Part shown: in pieces, positions 1 through 5,816 of the stretch
Layout of the letters: each line of letters opens with the position of its first letter
Position numbering within the stretch: position 1 is the first letter of the stretch
Origin: Caldifarciminota bacterium
Lineage (GTDB): Bacteria > Hydrothermota > Tepidihabitantia > SM23-42
DNA length: 8,212 nt
Reading direction: 5' to 3'
Assembly (NCBI GenBank): GCA_023128195.1
Contig: JAGMEL010000016.1
Span: 1 to 8,212, forward strand
Program-made: the position numbers and the translations under genes
The notes under the pieces: model-generated
What the model was told of the DNA's origin: nothing
The model's input: the letters and a program-made list of their open reading frames with translations, nothing else
Database searches by the model: none

Positions 1-67
1 AAACTTCCTTTCTCTCTTTGCCCCCATTCTTCTTGTCTCCGTTTCTCCCGGTCTTATTATGATCTGT

Positions 68-97
68 CCTTTAATAGCCTTCAATTGCCTTTAATTC
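68..97. repeat. three imperfect 10-bp tandem units downstream of the deaminase gene
   Basis: Units at 68-77, 78-87 and 88-97 read CCTTTAATAG, CCTTCAATTG and CCTTTAATTC on the plus strand. They follow the stop codon of the deaminase gene (minus strand) by a few bases. The adjoining stretch 1-57 is strongly pyrimidine-rich on the plus strand. I see no stem-loop terminator in 1-102. The repeat is short and may be chance or slippage. Confidence 0.4.
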
Positions 98-102
98 TTT
101 TT

Positions 103-1149
103 TCATGAATATTTATTTATCAGATGTTCCCATTCTTTTTCAAACTGATGTTCCATTAATTTTTTATCTCTATCAGACATAAAAGAAGCTTTAATACCAT
201 TTATACTCAGGCGTTTCAGGTCATTTATTGTAAAACCAAGTTTTTTAATCAATACCAAATACTCCTGACTAATAGTAGTATTGAACATGGTAGGATCATC
301 AGAATTTACTGTCACCATCAAACCCTGCTTAAAATACTGTTTTATGGGATGAGCCTCTATAGAATCGCAAACCCCGGTCCTTACATTACTAATCACACAG
401 ATTTCTAATGGTATCTGTCTTTGCTTTAGCAAAGAGACAAGTTGGGGATCCTCATTTGCCCTAACTCCATGGCCAATCCGCTCAACCCCAAGTTTTTCAA
501 TAACAGCCCATATAGATTCGGGTCCTGCTGCTTCACCTGCATGAGCAGTAAGTCTGAAACCTCGCTCCTTCGCCTCTTTATAAACATCAGCATACGGGTC
601 GGCTGGAAAGGTCTGCTCACTCCCACCAAGTCCAATTCCAATAAGCCCTTTACCCAAATACGGTGTAAGCATGTTTAAACGCTCCATACCTTTTTCCGGA
701 CCATTATCCCTACAAATATCTAAGATTAATTCACACCCAATACCAAAATCATCACGTGCTCGCTTCATACCTTTAATCAAACACTCTGTTATCCCCTGTT
801 CAGATAACCCTTGTCTCCAATAATCGCCTGGTGCATAATGAGCCTCAACATACTTAACATTCTGTTTGCTTAGATTGCACAAAACCTGATAAGCAATTTC
901 TTCAAAATCTTTTTCTTCTTTGATAAAGGTATTTTTCCAAACCCAAAGATCAATAAAATGTGCAAAATCAGTATAAATGAGTTTTCTACGTAAATCATCG
1001 AGGTTCTTTATTGATGCTTCTCCACCACGCCTCTGGATAAAATCAAATAATGTCTCAAGAGGGATTGCTCCTTCGATATGGAGATGGAGCTCTACTTTAG
1101 GTATTTCTAATATAAATTGTTCTATATTATTAATGAGTTTTGTGTTCAT
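103..1149 (-). CDS. adenosine/adenine deaminase family metal-dependent hydrolase
   Basis: This 348-residue protein belongs to the adenosine deaminase superfamily, cytosolic zinc enzymes that hydrolyse a purine 6-amino group, usually in purine salvage. Every catalytic landmark is visible: HxH zinc ligands H22 and H24 in 'VELHLHIEG', a GLGGSE substrate loop near 173-178, zinc ligand H203 and catalytic E206 in 'HAGE', H227 in 'GHG', and D284-D285 in 'NSDDP'. Length matches the family. The 'NSDDPTMF' ending differs from the 'NTDDP' form of classical adenosine deaminases, so adenosine, adenine or 6-aminodeoxyfutalosine (menaquinone pathway) all remain possible; no menaquinone gene is nearby to decide. 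The start at 1149 places the HxH motif at the usual distance from the N-terminus, but no SD precedes it. A weak promoter just upstream would give a leader of about 12 nt. It follows the HEPN/MNT pair on the same strand across a repeat-like element. The family is certain; the exact substrate is not. Confidence 0.93.
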   Translation of the reverse strand: MNTKLINNIEQFILEIPKVELHLHIEGAIPLETLFDFIQRRGGEASIKNLDDLRRKLIYTDFAHFIDLWVWKNTFIKEEKDFEEIAYQVLCNLSKQNVKYVEAHYAPGDYWRQGLSEQGITECLIKGMKRARDDFGIGCELILDICRDNGPEKGMERLNMLTPYLGKGLIGIGLGGSEQTFPADPYADVYKEAKERGFRLTAHAGEAAGPESIWAVIEKLGVERIGHGVRANEDPQLVSLLKQRQIPLEICVISNVRTGVCDSIEAHPIKQYFKQGLMVTVNSDDPTMFNTTISQEYLVLIKKLGFTINDLKRLSINGIKASFMSDRDKKLMEHQFEKEWEHLINKYS

Positions 1150-1167
1150 GTCTACGGTAATAGAAAT

Positions 1168-1196
1168 AATTTAATTGTTAACTTGTGCCGTTTCAA
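1168..1196 (-). promoter_or_regulatory. possible promoter of the deaminase gene
   Basis: On the minus strand a -35-like TTGAAA (1191-1196) is followed after 17 bp by a -10-like TAAATT (1168-1173). Predicted transcription start is near 1161, about 12 nt before the ATG. The -35 box lies inside the left arm of the inverted-repeat element at 1185-1331. The -10 matches only 4 of 6 consensus bases, so this is tentative. Confidence 0.3.
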
Positions 1197-1331
1197 ATTT
1201 ATAATACTCGATTCTCCAATTCTGTAGCGATCGAGTTTACCCGGGTAACGCAAACCACTTCGCCTTAAGCAAAGTGCTACTACAATTTTCTGATGTTCAT
1301 ACGAAACACGAACTATTTGAAACGGTACCAA
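1185..1331. repeat. MITE-like intergenic element with terminal inverted repeats and internal hairpins
   Basis: The ends form an inverted repeat: GTGCCGTTTCAAAT (1185-1198) pairs with ATTTGAAACGGTAC (1315-1328) with one mismatch, and with a 1-nt bulge the arms extend a further 3 nt. Inside are a 7-nt perfect inverted repeat ACTCGAT/ATCGAGT (1206-1212 and 1230-1236), a perfect 12-bp palindrome TTACCCGGGTAA (1237-1248) and an 8-bp stem (1256-1263 with 1269-1276, loop 5 nt) with one mismatch that becomes a G-U pair on the minus strand. It has no ORF of note. It fills most of the gap between the MNT gene and the deaminase gene. It may be a miniature mobile element or dispersed repeat, or a structured leader or terminator region. 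Copy number elsewhere cannot be judged from this window, and no clear target-site duplication was seen. Confidence 0.5.
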
Positions 1332-1367
1332 AATAACTTATTGTCTCAATAGTGCAAAGTATGTATT

Positions 1368-1691
1368 TTAGATTGTGATTTCGGCACAATGACTTACTGC
1401 ATCTTTGATTAGCGAAGAATTATCCTTAATTCTTTCAAATTCTTCAGGAGTGTAGCAAAGATAATCTATGTGTTTCGAAAACCTTGCAATTTTCAACATC
1501 ATAGGCATTCTCTTAATAAATGGAACTCCTCCAAAGATATTTGATATTATAATCACATCCAGATCAGATTCCTCGGTTGCATTGCCGATCACTCGAGAAC
1601 CAAAAAGCAATACTCTTACAGGTCTAATATTCTTGTCGATCAAAGGTAGGGCTTCTCTTTTGAATTTTTCTATCCATCTATCATTTACCAT
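1368..1691 (-). CDS. MNT-type minimal nucleotidyltransferase, likely antitoxin partner of the HEPN protein
   Basis: This 107-residue protein has the polymerase-beta-type nucleotidyltransferase core. The GSx10DxD signature is exact: G31-S32 in 'LLFGSR', then D43 and D45 in 'SDLDV', with a third carboxylate at D76 in 'HIDYL', followed by the usual 'TPEEFE'. In studied HEPN/MNT pairs (type VII toxin-antitoxin systems such as HepT/MntA) the MNT protein neutralises the HEPN protein by transferring AMP to it; that role here is inferred. Its ATG lies inside the end of the HEPN gene, an 11-bp overlap, with a GAGG site (1698-1701) 6 nt upstream, so translation is probably coupled. All three metal-binding acids are present, so activity is plausible. 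Confidence 0.88.
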   Translation of the reverse strand: MVNDRWIEKFKREALPLIDKNIRPVRVLLFGSRVIGNATEESDLDVIIISNIFGGVPFIKRMPMMLKIARFSKHIDYLCYTPEEFERIKDNSSLIKDAVSHCAEITI

Positions 1692-2088
1692 TATTTTCCT
1701 CTGCTAAAATTTCATATCTTTTCTGCAAAAGCTCAAAAATTCTTTTTGCTGATTCAACTTTTTCTTTAGCTATGGCTTCATCATACTGTTCATAAGGAAC
1801 ATCTTCACTGACATCCGGGTATCTTGCCAGAGTATAATCCGCAGTAAGTTCAAAAATACGTGTTAGTACCTCATCAGCGACTTTTAATTCCTGAGCTAAC
1901 TCATCTATATAATGAATTCGTGGAATTTTCTTATCTTCCAAAGCAAATATTGCTTTCAGCAGTTTTTCAACTGCCTGATGGGCGAGAAATGCAGCAATGT
2001 CATATCCTTCAATCTCTATGTTTTTTTCAGCCATTTCCAGATCATGCAACGCCTGTTTTAACCATTTCCTTGCTATATCCCTGTTCAT
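1681..2088 (-). CDS. HEPN domain protein, likely toxin-side partner of the MNT nucleotidyltransferase
   Basis: This 135-residue, mostly helical protein matches the HEPN family of the COG2250 type. It opens with 'ARKWLKQALHDLEMAEKN' and has the conserved helix 'AAFLAHQAVEKLLKAI' (32-47), then 'RIHYIDEL' (57-64) and 'YTLARYPD' (85-92). Many HEPN proteins are RNases using an Rx4-6H motif. None is present here: the only histidines are H15, H37 and H59, and the closest arginine pairings are R7-x7-H15 and R57-x-H59. It may therefore bind nucleic acid or nucleotide without cutting RNA, or use other residues. It is the first gene of a two-gene unit with the MNT gene. GAGG (2096-2099) lies 7 nt before the ATG, and a promoter is visible at 2108-2135. 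The family is well supported; toxicity is not shown. Confidence 0.87.
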   Translation of the reverse strand: MNRDIARKWLKQALHDLEMAEKNIEIEGYDIAAFLAHQAVEKLLKAIFALEDKKIPRIHYIDELAQELKVADEVLTRIFELTADYTLARYPDVSEDVPYEQYDEAIAKEKVESAKRIFELLQKRYEILAEENNGK

Positions 2089-2107
2089 TTTGCTACCTCG
2101 TATTTTA

Positions 2108-2135
2108 ATCTTATCTATTTATATCTTCATGTCAA
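2108..2135 (-). promoter_or_regulatory. promoter of the HEPN/MNT pair
   Basis: On the minus strand a perfect TTGACA (2130-2135) is followed after 16 bp by TAAGAT (2108-2113), which matches 4 of 6 bases of a -10. The predicted start near 2101 gives a leader of about 13 nt that just includes the SD. This would let the pair be expressed separately from the genes upstream. Confidence 0.45.
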
Positions 2136-2206
2136 GAAAAACATATTAATATCCTTAAAAATAGGTTTTCCTGTTTTCTGTTCCACCTGCTGGATTGTCC
2201 GGCATT

Positions 2207-2671
2207 TCATTCTCTGTTTCTATGTGGAAGCAGTCGTATGATTCCCAATAAGAAATTCATTTTTGGCACCTTTTGCATATAACGCTTGTAATCAACACCA
2301 AATTTCTCAATATTTCGCTGGTCTGCTGACAAGATAATGAAGTAGCAGCAAACAATAGCTATAATAGTACTAATCACAACTATCAAATTTTGACCAAAGA
2401 AAATATGAGAAAAGAACATCACCATCGCACCTACATACATTGGATGCCGAACAACACCATAAACCCCGCTATCAATGATTTTACTAATACCCTTTCTACG
2501 GAGCGTAACTATGGATAGAACAACAAATAACGCACCGATTCCGAGTATTATCCATCCTATAATTATCAATCCTTTGATAATTGGAGGAAATAAATTCATG
2601 GCAATAATATTCAGGAAAAAAGTGATTCCTAATATAACCATTAAAATGTTATCTTTTGTCTTTTGCCTCAT
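2207..2671 (-). CDS. isoprenylcysteine carboxyl methyltransferase family membrane protein
   Basis: This 154-residue integral membrane protein has hydrophobic segments at about 9-27, 33-56, 77-92 and 97-115. The family hallmark 'VRHPMYVG' (74-81) follows the loop 'GVYG', and the C-terminal signature 'FGVDYKRYMQKVP' (124-136) is present. The family (ICMT/PEMT-like) moves methyl groups from S-adenosylmethionine onto membrane-embedded or small hydrophobic substrates; bacterial members mostly have no known substrate. Just before the C-terminal signature most relatives carry one or two glutamates, whereas here the residues are A116-D117-Q118. AGGAG lies 8 nt before the ATG, fixing the start. It is 40 bp downstream of the HAD gene on the same strand and may be cotranscribed. 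The family is clear, the substrate unknown. Confidence 0.85.
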   Translation of the reverse strand: MRQKTKDNILMVILGITFFLNIIAMNLFPPIIKGLIIIGWIILGIGALFVVLSIVTLRRKGISKIIDSGVYGVVRHPMYVGAMVMFFSHIFFGQNLIVVISTIIAIVCCYFIILSADQRNIEKFGVDYKRYMQKVPKMNFLLGIIRLLPHRNRE

Positions 2672-2711
2672 ATTTTATCTCCTGTTTGGTTTCACTCCCT
2701 ACATCATCCTA

Positions 2712-3374
2712 CTATGTCAAACTTGGCAAAATCAATGACTTTAATTCCTCAATAGAGTGAATAAGATGCATCGGTTTCGCACTCTCTAAGTCTACACGTT
2801 TGCCATATCCATAGGTGACACCTACAGAATCGATATGATTCTCATGTGCGCCGTAAATATCATCGGGGTGGTCACCGACCATTACAATTTCACCATTCTG
2901 ACAACCATCCAACCGGGAGATTGCATAGCTAATGATATTTGATTTTTCAATGCGGGTCAAGTTATAATTACTCCCGGCGACGAAATGGAAGTGTTTGCTA
3001 ATATCAAAATGGTCCAGTATTCGTTGCGCAAATACTGTAGCTTTAGAAGTCGCCAGGATAAGTTTCTTACCATTTGATTGCAAATCATTCAAAAGTTCAG
3101 GAATTCCAGGATATAAGCGATTTTCAAACAGTCCTTTAACAGAAAAATACTCGCGGAAATAAGCCACTGCCTGCTTTGCCTGTGTATTGCTAAACTTGTA
3201 GTATTTTTTGAAAGAATCTGGCAAAGGCGGTCCTATGAAATGTATCAAACTATCCAAATCAACTACTGTAATGCCGAATTTTGTCAATGCATACGCAACA
3301 GACCTGGTGATACCAATCTTTGGATCAGTAAGTGTTCCATCAAGATCAAACAAAATAATATTATATGTTTTCAT
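2712..3374 (-). CDS. HAD-superfamily phosphatase, phosphoglycolate phosphatase/PpaX-like
   Basis: This 220-residue protein has all four HAD motifs: 'FDLDGTLTD' with D10 nucleophile and D12, T109-S110 in 'LILATSK', lysine K144 in 'RIEKS', and 'MVGDHPDDIYGA' (165-176) with acids D168, D171 and D172. Residues from about 15 to 85 form a helical cap of subfamily IA. The tail 'IDSVGVTYGYG' (181-191) is typical of Gph/PpaX-type enzymes, which dephosphorylate small phosphorylated metabolites such as 2-phosphoglycolate, pyrophosphate or nucleotides. The substrate cannot be fixed from sequence. GAGG stands 4 nt before the ATG. The gene sits between the GNAT gene (86-bp gap) and the membrane methyltransferase gene (40-bp gap), all on one strand. 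No strong promoter or terminator is visible in the 86-bp gap. Confidence 0.9.
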   Translation of the reverse strand: MKTYNIILFDLDGTLTDPKIGITRSVAYALTKFGITVVDLDSLIHFIGPPLPDSFKKYYKFSNTQAKQAVAYFREYFSVKGLFENRLYPGIPELLNDLQSNGKKLILATSKATVFAQRILDHFDISKHFHFVAGSNYNLTRIEKSNIISYAISRLDGCQNGEIVMVGDHPDDIYGAHENHIDSVGVTYGYGKRVDLESAKPMHLIHSIEELKSLILPSLT

Positions 3375-3460
3375 TAATCCTCAACTATTATCATTTAAAA
3401 ATCGCTGCGATCATAAAATCGGAAAATGCTAAAATCCACCACCAGAAATGCGATAGGGTC

Positions 3461-3970
3461 TCATAGAATCTTCCATTTCATTCCTAAGATTTCTGTCTCG
3501 CTGCGGGGTTCGCGGAAATCACTAACAAGGTTTTTACGCATCTCAATCATATTCAAAATATCATATCCCTCAGAGTACGCAAGAACGATCATAGCTATGT
3601 TATGAGGCGTACAGGAAATACTGGCGATATCCTGTCCTTTTTCAATCACCCATTTTTCAAAATGGCGAACAAGTGCCTTTGCAACTCCTCGTCGACGTGC
3701 ATCTGGAATAATATAAAGTTCTCGTGTGAAGTAGAAGTCATCATGCAGTTCCCAGCGCCGAAATCCTATTATCTTATCTGAGGAATCCAAAGCAACGAAA
3801 TAACCAGTATCATCTCGCCCCAGGTATCTCCTCACCTCTTCCATTGCATCATCAAGTATAAAGGTACCTTCACCGCCTATCATGCGGCTATGTTCATTCC
3901 TAAAATTGAGAACCAATTGGGCTAAATTCTCTATGTCTTCTTTAGTAGCTTCTCTAATTCTAATTCCCAT
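3461..3970 (-). CDS. GNAT family N-acetyltransferase
   Basis: The predicted protein is 169 residues with the GNAT fold: N-terminal 'IRIREATKEDIENLAQL', a central strand 'RELYIIPDARRRGVAKAL' (83-100) that ends in the acetyl-CoA pyrophosphate loop RRRGVA (92-97), and a later 'CTPHNIAM' (120-127) in the position of the usual N-x-x-A helix start. Family members acetylate amines of small molecules, antibiotics or proteins; the acceptor here is unknown. I place the start at 3970, not the upstream ATG at 3976, because the strong AGGAGG is 1 nt from the upstream ATG but 7 nt from this one. The stop of the cyclotransferase gene is 33 bp upstream, and no promoter fits in that gap, so cotranscription is likely. 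Confidence 0.9.
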   Translation of the reverse strand: MGIRIREATKEDIENLAQLVLNFRNEHSRMIGGEGTFILDDAMEEVRRYLGRDDTGYFVALDSSDKIIGFRRWELHDDFYFTRELYIIPDARRRGVAKALVRHFEKWVIEKGQDIASISCTPHNIAMIVLAYSEGYDILNMIEMRKNLVSDFREPRSETEILGMKWKIL

Positions 3971-3976
3971 TTTCAT

Positions 3977-3984
3977 ACCTCCTT
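3977..3984 (-). promoter_or_regulatory. strong SD that decides the GNAT start
   Basis: The minus strand reads AAGGAGGT here. The spacing to ATG at 3976 is 1 nt, too short, and to ATG at 3970 is 7 nt, optimal. This argues for a product two residues shorter than the longest reading frame. Confidence 0.75.
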
Positions 3985-4003
3985 TTTTTAGTTTCTGAAA
4001 GTA

Positions 4004-5449
4004 CTATCTAATCAAAATCAACTTCTCAATTTCTCGATGATTTCCCCTAATTAACTCAACAAAATAGATGCCCGACTCCAGTTTCCCTGCATCAAAACCA
4101 ATGCTATGCCTGCCTGACTGTTTCTCTTCCCTTATCAGTATCCTCACCACACTTCCACTCAGATCATAGATCTTCACACTGATTACTGAACTCTGTATCC
4201 CTTCTTTTCCTATTCCTGGCAGTACGTACTTGATGTTTGTTTTCCGTTGGAATGGATTAGGGTAACTCTCCAAATACGAAATAGTATTGGTCAAAGGACT
4301 ATTTTTTTCTTCAACAGCGCCAGGCGAGACAAAAATAATCCACGAGCTTGAATCGCAAAACATACCATCATCTACCTTGACCATCACAGTATCAGTCGTG
4401 GGAACAGAACTTGCATAATAATAAGTAGTGTCATGAGCAGATGTATCAACCACACTGTTCACGCTCCAGATAAATACCAGGGAATCCTCTGGATCAGGGT
4501 CTTCAGCACGAATACAAAGAAGAAGCACACTGTCCGCATCAATGTAACAAGGCGACGCAGGACTGGATGAAATGATTTTCGGAGGATAGTTGAGTGGGTC
4601 GACTTCAATCTCAAATAGTGTCGGCCATAATTTACCTGTTACAAACAGACGGACATTGCTGCTGTCATAAGCAATGCCATTGAGCACGTCACGCCCCTCA
4701 CCAACTCCACTCGAACTTAAAATGCCTGATAAGTCCAACCATCCAACCACTTCACCTGTCTGAGGTTCGATTATAGCTATCAAATCTGAAAACCAGATAT
4801 TTGAATAAATCATTCCCTGGATATATTCCAATTCATTTAGATTCTCCACAGGTACCCCTTCAGCAGTAACATCAACATAACCTACTTGCTCATAGGTCTG
4901 TGGATCAAGATAATGCAATTTTGACGAACCATCACTCATTATTAAACATGTGTCGTCATGCGTAAGACCCCAACCTGGGGTTGGATAATTGAAACTATCT
5001 ATTAACTCGAAAGTATCCTGTTCAATATAGACAAAACCTATGTTGTTCAGCCAGGTTAACTGGACGATCGTATCCTTGTACATTGTCACACCCTCACCAA
5101 AATAGACATATTCAAGCTCATGTATTTTCAGAATATTGCCTGTTTCTAAATCCACCTTGCGCAATGAGGAATAACCATGACGACCTGTGCCTTCATATAA
5201 AGCACCATTTTCAAAAATCAATCCCTGGGTAAAGGCATTTGAATCATGAGGAAAGTCATTAATGACTTCATAACCATATACTGGGATACTATCAGAACCC
5301 AATATTTCAAGAAAGCCTGAAGGCTTCGCTGCACTGGAAGTAGACGCCTGGCAAACAACAGCCACATGCCCATGATGTTCTGTCATCTGAACCTGACCAA
5401 AAATCCACATGAACACAGTCAATGCTATTGCAGAATCACCAATCATCAT
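4004..5449 (-). CDS. secreted glutaminyl-peptide cyclotransferase (plant/bacterial type) with C-terminal sorting domain
   Basis: This 481-residue protein is built of three parts. Residues 57-285 form a glutamine cyclotransferase beta-propeller (type I, unrelated to the animal enzyme), which converts N-terminal glutamine to pyroglutamate. Signatures are 'FTQGL' (73-77), 'YEGTGRHGYSSLRKVDLETG' (85-104), 'FGEG' (117-120), 'GWGLTHDD' (159-166), 'LNELEYI' (204-210), 'NIWFSD' (217-222) and 'GKLWPTLFEI' (272-281). Residues 286-376 look like an Ig/PKD-type domain. Residues 396-481 are a 'SYPNPF...VKIYDLSG...SGIYFVEL' domain of the type IX secretion sorting (FlgD-Ig-like) kind, ending in KLILIR. A short hydrophobic stretch (about 7-18) probably serves for export, though the N-terminus is acidic (D5) and has no basic residue. 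No SD precedes the ATG. The -10 at 5453-5458 predicts a start at 5446, the A of the second ATG, so the mRNA may be leaderless. It is divergent from the C25 peptidase. Confidence 0.9.
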   Translation of the reverse strand: MMIGDSAIALTVFMWIFGQVQMTEHHGHVAVVCQASTSSAAKPSGFLEILGSDSIPVYGYEVINDFPHDSNAFTQGLIFENGALYEGTGRHGYSSLRKVDLETGNILKIHELEYVYFGEGVTMYKDTIVQLTWLNNIGFVYIEQDTFELIDSFNYPTPGWGLTHDDTCLIMSDGSSKLHYLDPQTYEQVGYVDVTAEGVPVENLNELEYIQGMIYSNIWFSDLIAIIEPQTGEVVGWLDLSGILSSSGVGEGRDVLNGIAYDSSNVRLFVTGKLWPTLFEIEVDPLNYPPKIISSSPASPCYIDADSVLLLCIRAEDPDPEDSLVFIWSVNSVVDTSAHDTTYYYASSVPTTDTVMVKVDDGMFCDSSSWIIFVSPGAVEEKNSPLTNTISYLESYPNPFQRKTNIKYVLPGIGKEGIQSSVISVKIYDLSGSVVRILIREEKQSGRHSIGFDAGKLESGIYFVELIRGNHREIEKLILIR

Positions 5450-5452
5450 ACT

Positions 5453-5480
5453 ATTTTACAGACCTACACTCGGATGTCAA
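5453..5480 (-). promoter_or_regulatory. promoter abutting the cyclotransferase start codon
   Basis: On the minus strand a perfect TTGACA (5475-5480) is followed after 16 bp by TAAAAT (5453-5458), 5 of 6 to consensus. Counting 7 bases on places the transcription start at 5446, within the tandem ATGATG of the cyclotransferase gene. This agrees with the lack of an SD and implies leaderless or near-leaderless translation. Confidence 0.55.
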
Positions 5481-5508
5481 CTTATTTGTTACACCTTAGC
5501 GTTACAAC

Positions 5509-5693
5509 CTATTTTTTAAATCTGACAGTGTAATTCCATATAGTCCCCAGTGCTTCATCTAAAACAAATCCTGCCTTTTTTACTATTTTGATAGTAGTAG
5601 CACGCCTACAATATCTGTTCAATAATCTCTGCTGCATTGAGAGCAATAAAAACCTTGCTTAAAACAGGATACAGCTTGTTCAGCATTATTCAT
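5509..5693 (-). pseudogene. decayed small gene: C_GCxxG-like N-terminus joined out of frame to an unrelated C-terminal fragment
   Basis: A reading frame starts at 5693 with a strong GGAGGT (5701-5706) 7 to 8 nt upstream. It encodes 24 residues beginning 'MNNAEQAVSCFKQGFYCSQ' and stops at 5619. This opening resembles the N-terminus of C_GCxxG_C_C family proteins ('F..GfnCsqa'), which normally run to about 140 residues with a Cys-rich core that is absent here. A second frame (5637-5509, 42 codons) ends '...IKIVKKAGFVLDEALGTIW...' and then RFKK, which looks like the C-terminal tail of a class I methyltransferase-like or similar alpha/beta protein, but that match is weak. Neither part is a complete protein. 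I read this as the remains of one or two genes fused by an internal deletion plus frameshifts. Alternatively it could encode a genuine 24-residue peptide. Its promoter (5734-5761) is intact and would read on into the cyclotransferase gene. Confidence 0.5.
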
Positions 5694-5733
5694 AATTTAA
5701 ACCTCCAATTTTAATCTTCTGCAGTCGAGGACA

Positions 5734-5761
5734 ATTATATCTACCTATTCTTGAACGTCAA
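5734..5761 (-). promoter_or_regulatory. near-consensus promoter upstream of the gene remnant
   Basis: On the minus strand TTGACG (5756-5761) is followed after 16 bp by a perfect TATAAT (5734-5739). The predicted start near 5727 gives a 34-nt leader that contains the SD GGAGGT at 5701-5706. Transcription from here would pass through the broken gene and could reach the cyclotransferase gene 59 bp further on. Confidence 0.6.
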
Positions 5762-5777
5762 TGATTTAACATTACTA

Positions 5778-5813
5778 ATTAGAGATTTCTGGACTTTTCC
5801 AGAAACCTCTAAT
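5778..5813. promoter_or_regulatory. 36-bp palindrome between divergent promoters (possible operator)
   Basis: Arms ATTAGAGATTTCTGGA (5778-5793) and TCCAGAAACCTCTAAT (5798-5813) pair with one mismatch around a 4-nt centre, CTTT. The right arm ends 3 bp before the plus-strand -35 box (5817-5822), and the left arm ends 16 bp beyond the minus-strand -35 box (5756-5761). Neither side is followed by a T-run, so a terminator is unlikely. The position suits a regulator site acting on both promoters. As RNA made from the minus strand the mismatch would be a G-U pair, so a hairpin is also possible. Confidence 0.55.
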
Positions 5814-5816
5814 AAC

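Noticed and set aside
1..27. Possible start of a further minus-strand gene (ATG at 27, codons MGAKRERKF, GGAG about 9 nt upstream)
   Set aside because: Only nine codons are visible and the surrounding strand is purine-rich, which makes both an SD-like match and basic codons likely by chance. It cannot be decided from this window.
426..678. Frames inside the deaminase gene on both strands (71 and 78 codons)
   Set aside because: They lie wholly within a well-supported enzyme gene and show no motif or SD. They are shadow frames, as are the others inside the C25, HEPN and HAD genes.
2155..2205. 16-codon minus-strand frame (MPDNPAGGTENRKTYF) after the membrane methyltransferase gene
   Set aside because: Very short, no SD, and no family recognised. 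It may be a gene remnant but nothing in the window supports that.
3395..3420. ATCGC-A-GCGAT palindrome followed by T5 on the minus strand, between the GNAT and HAD genes, as a terminator
   Set aside because: A usable hairpin has only a 4-bp stem with a 3-nt loop. This is too weak for an intrinsic terminator.
5488..5510. Direct repeat GTTACACCT / GTTACAACCT upstream of the cyclotransferase gene
   Set aside because: Two copies of about 9 nt with an indel in an AT-rich region. Not distinctive enough to call a binding site.
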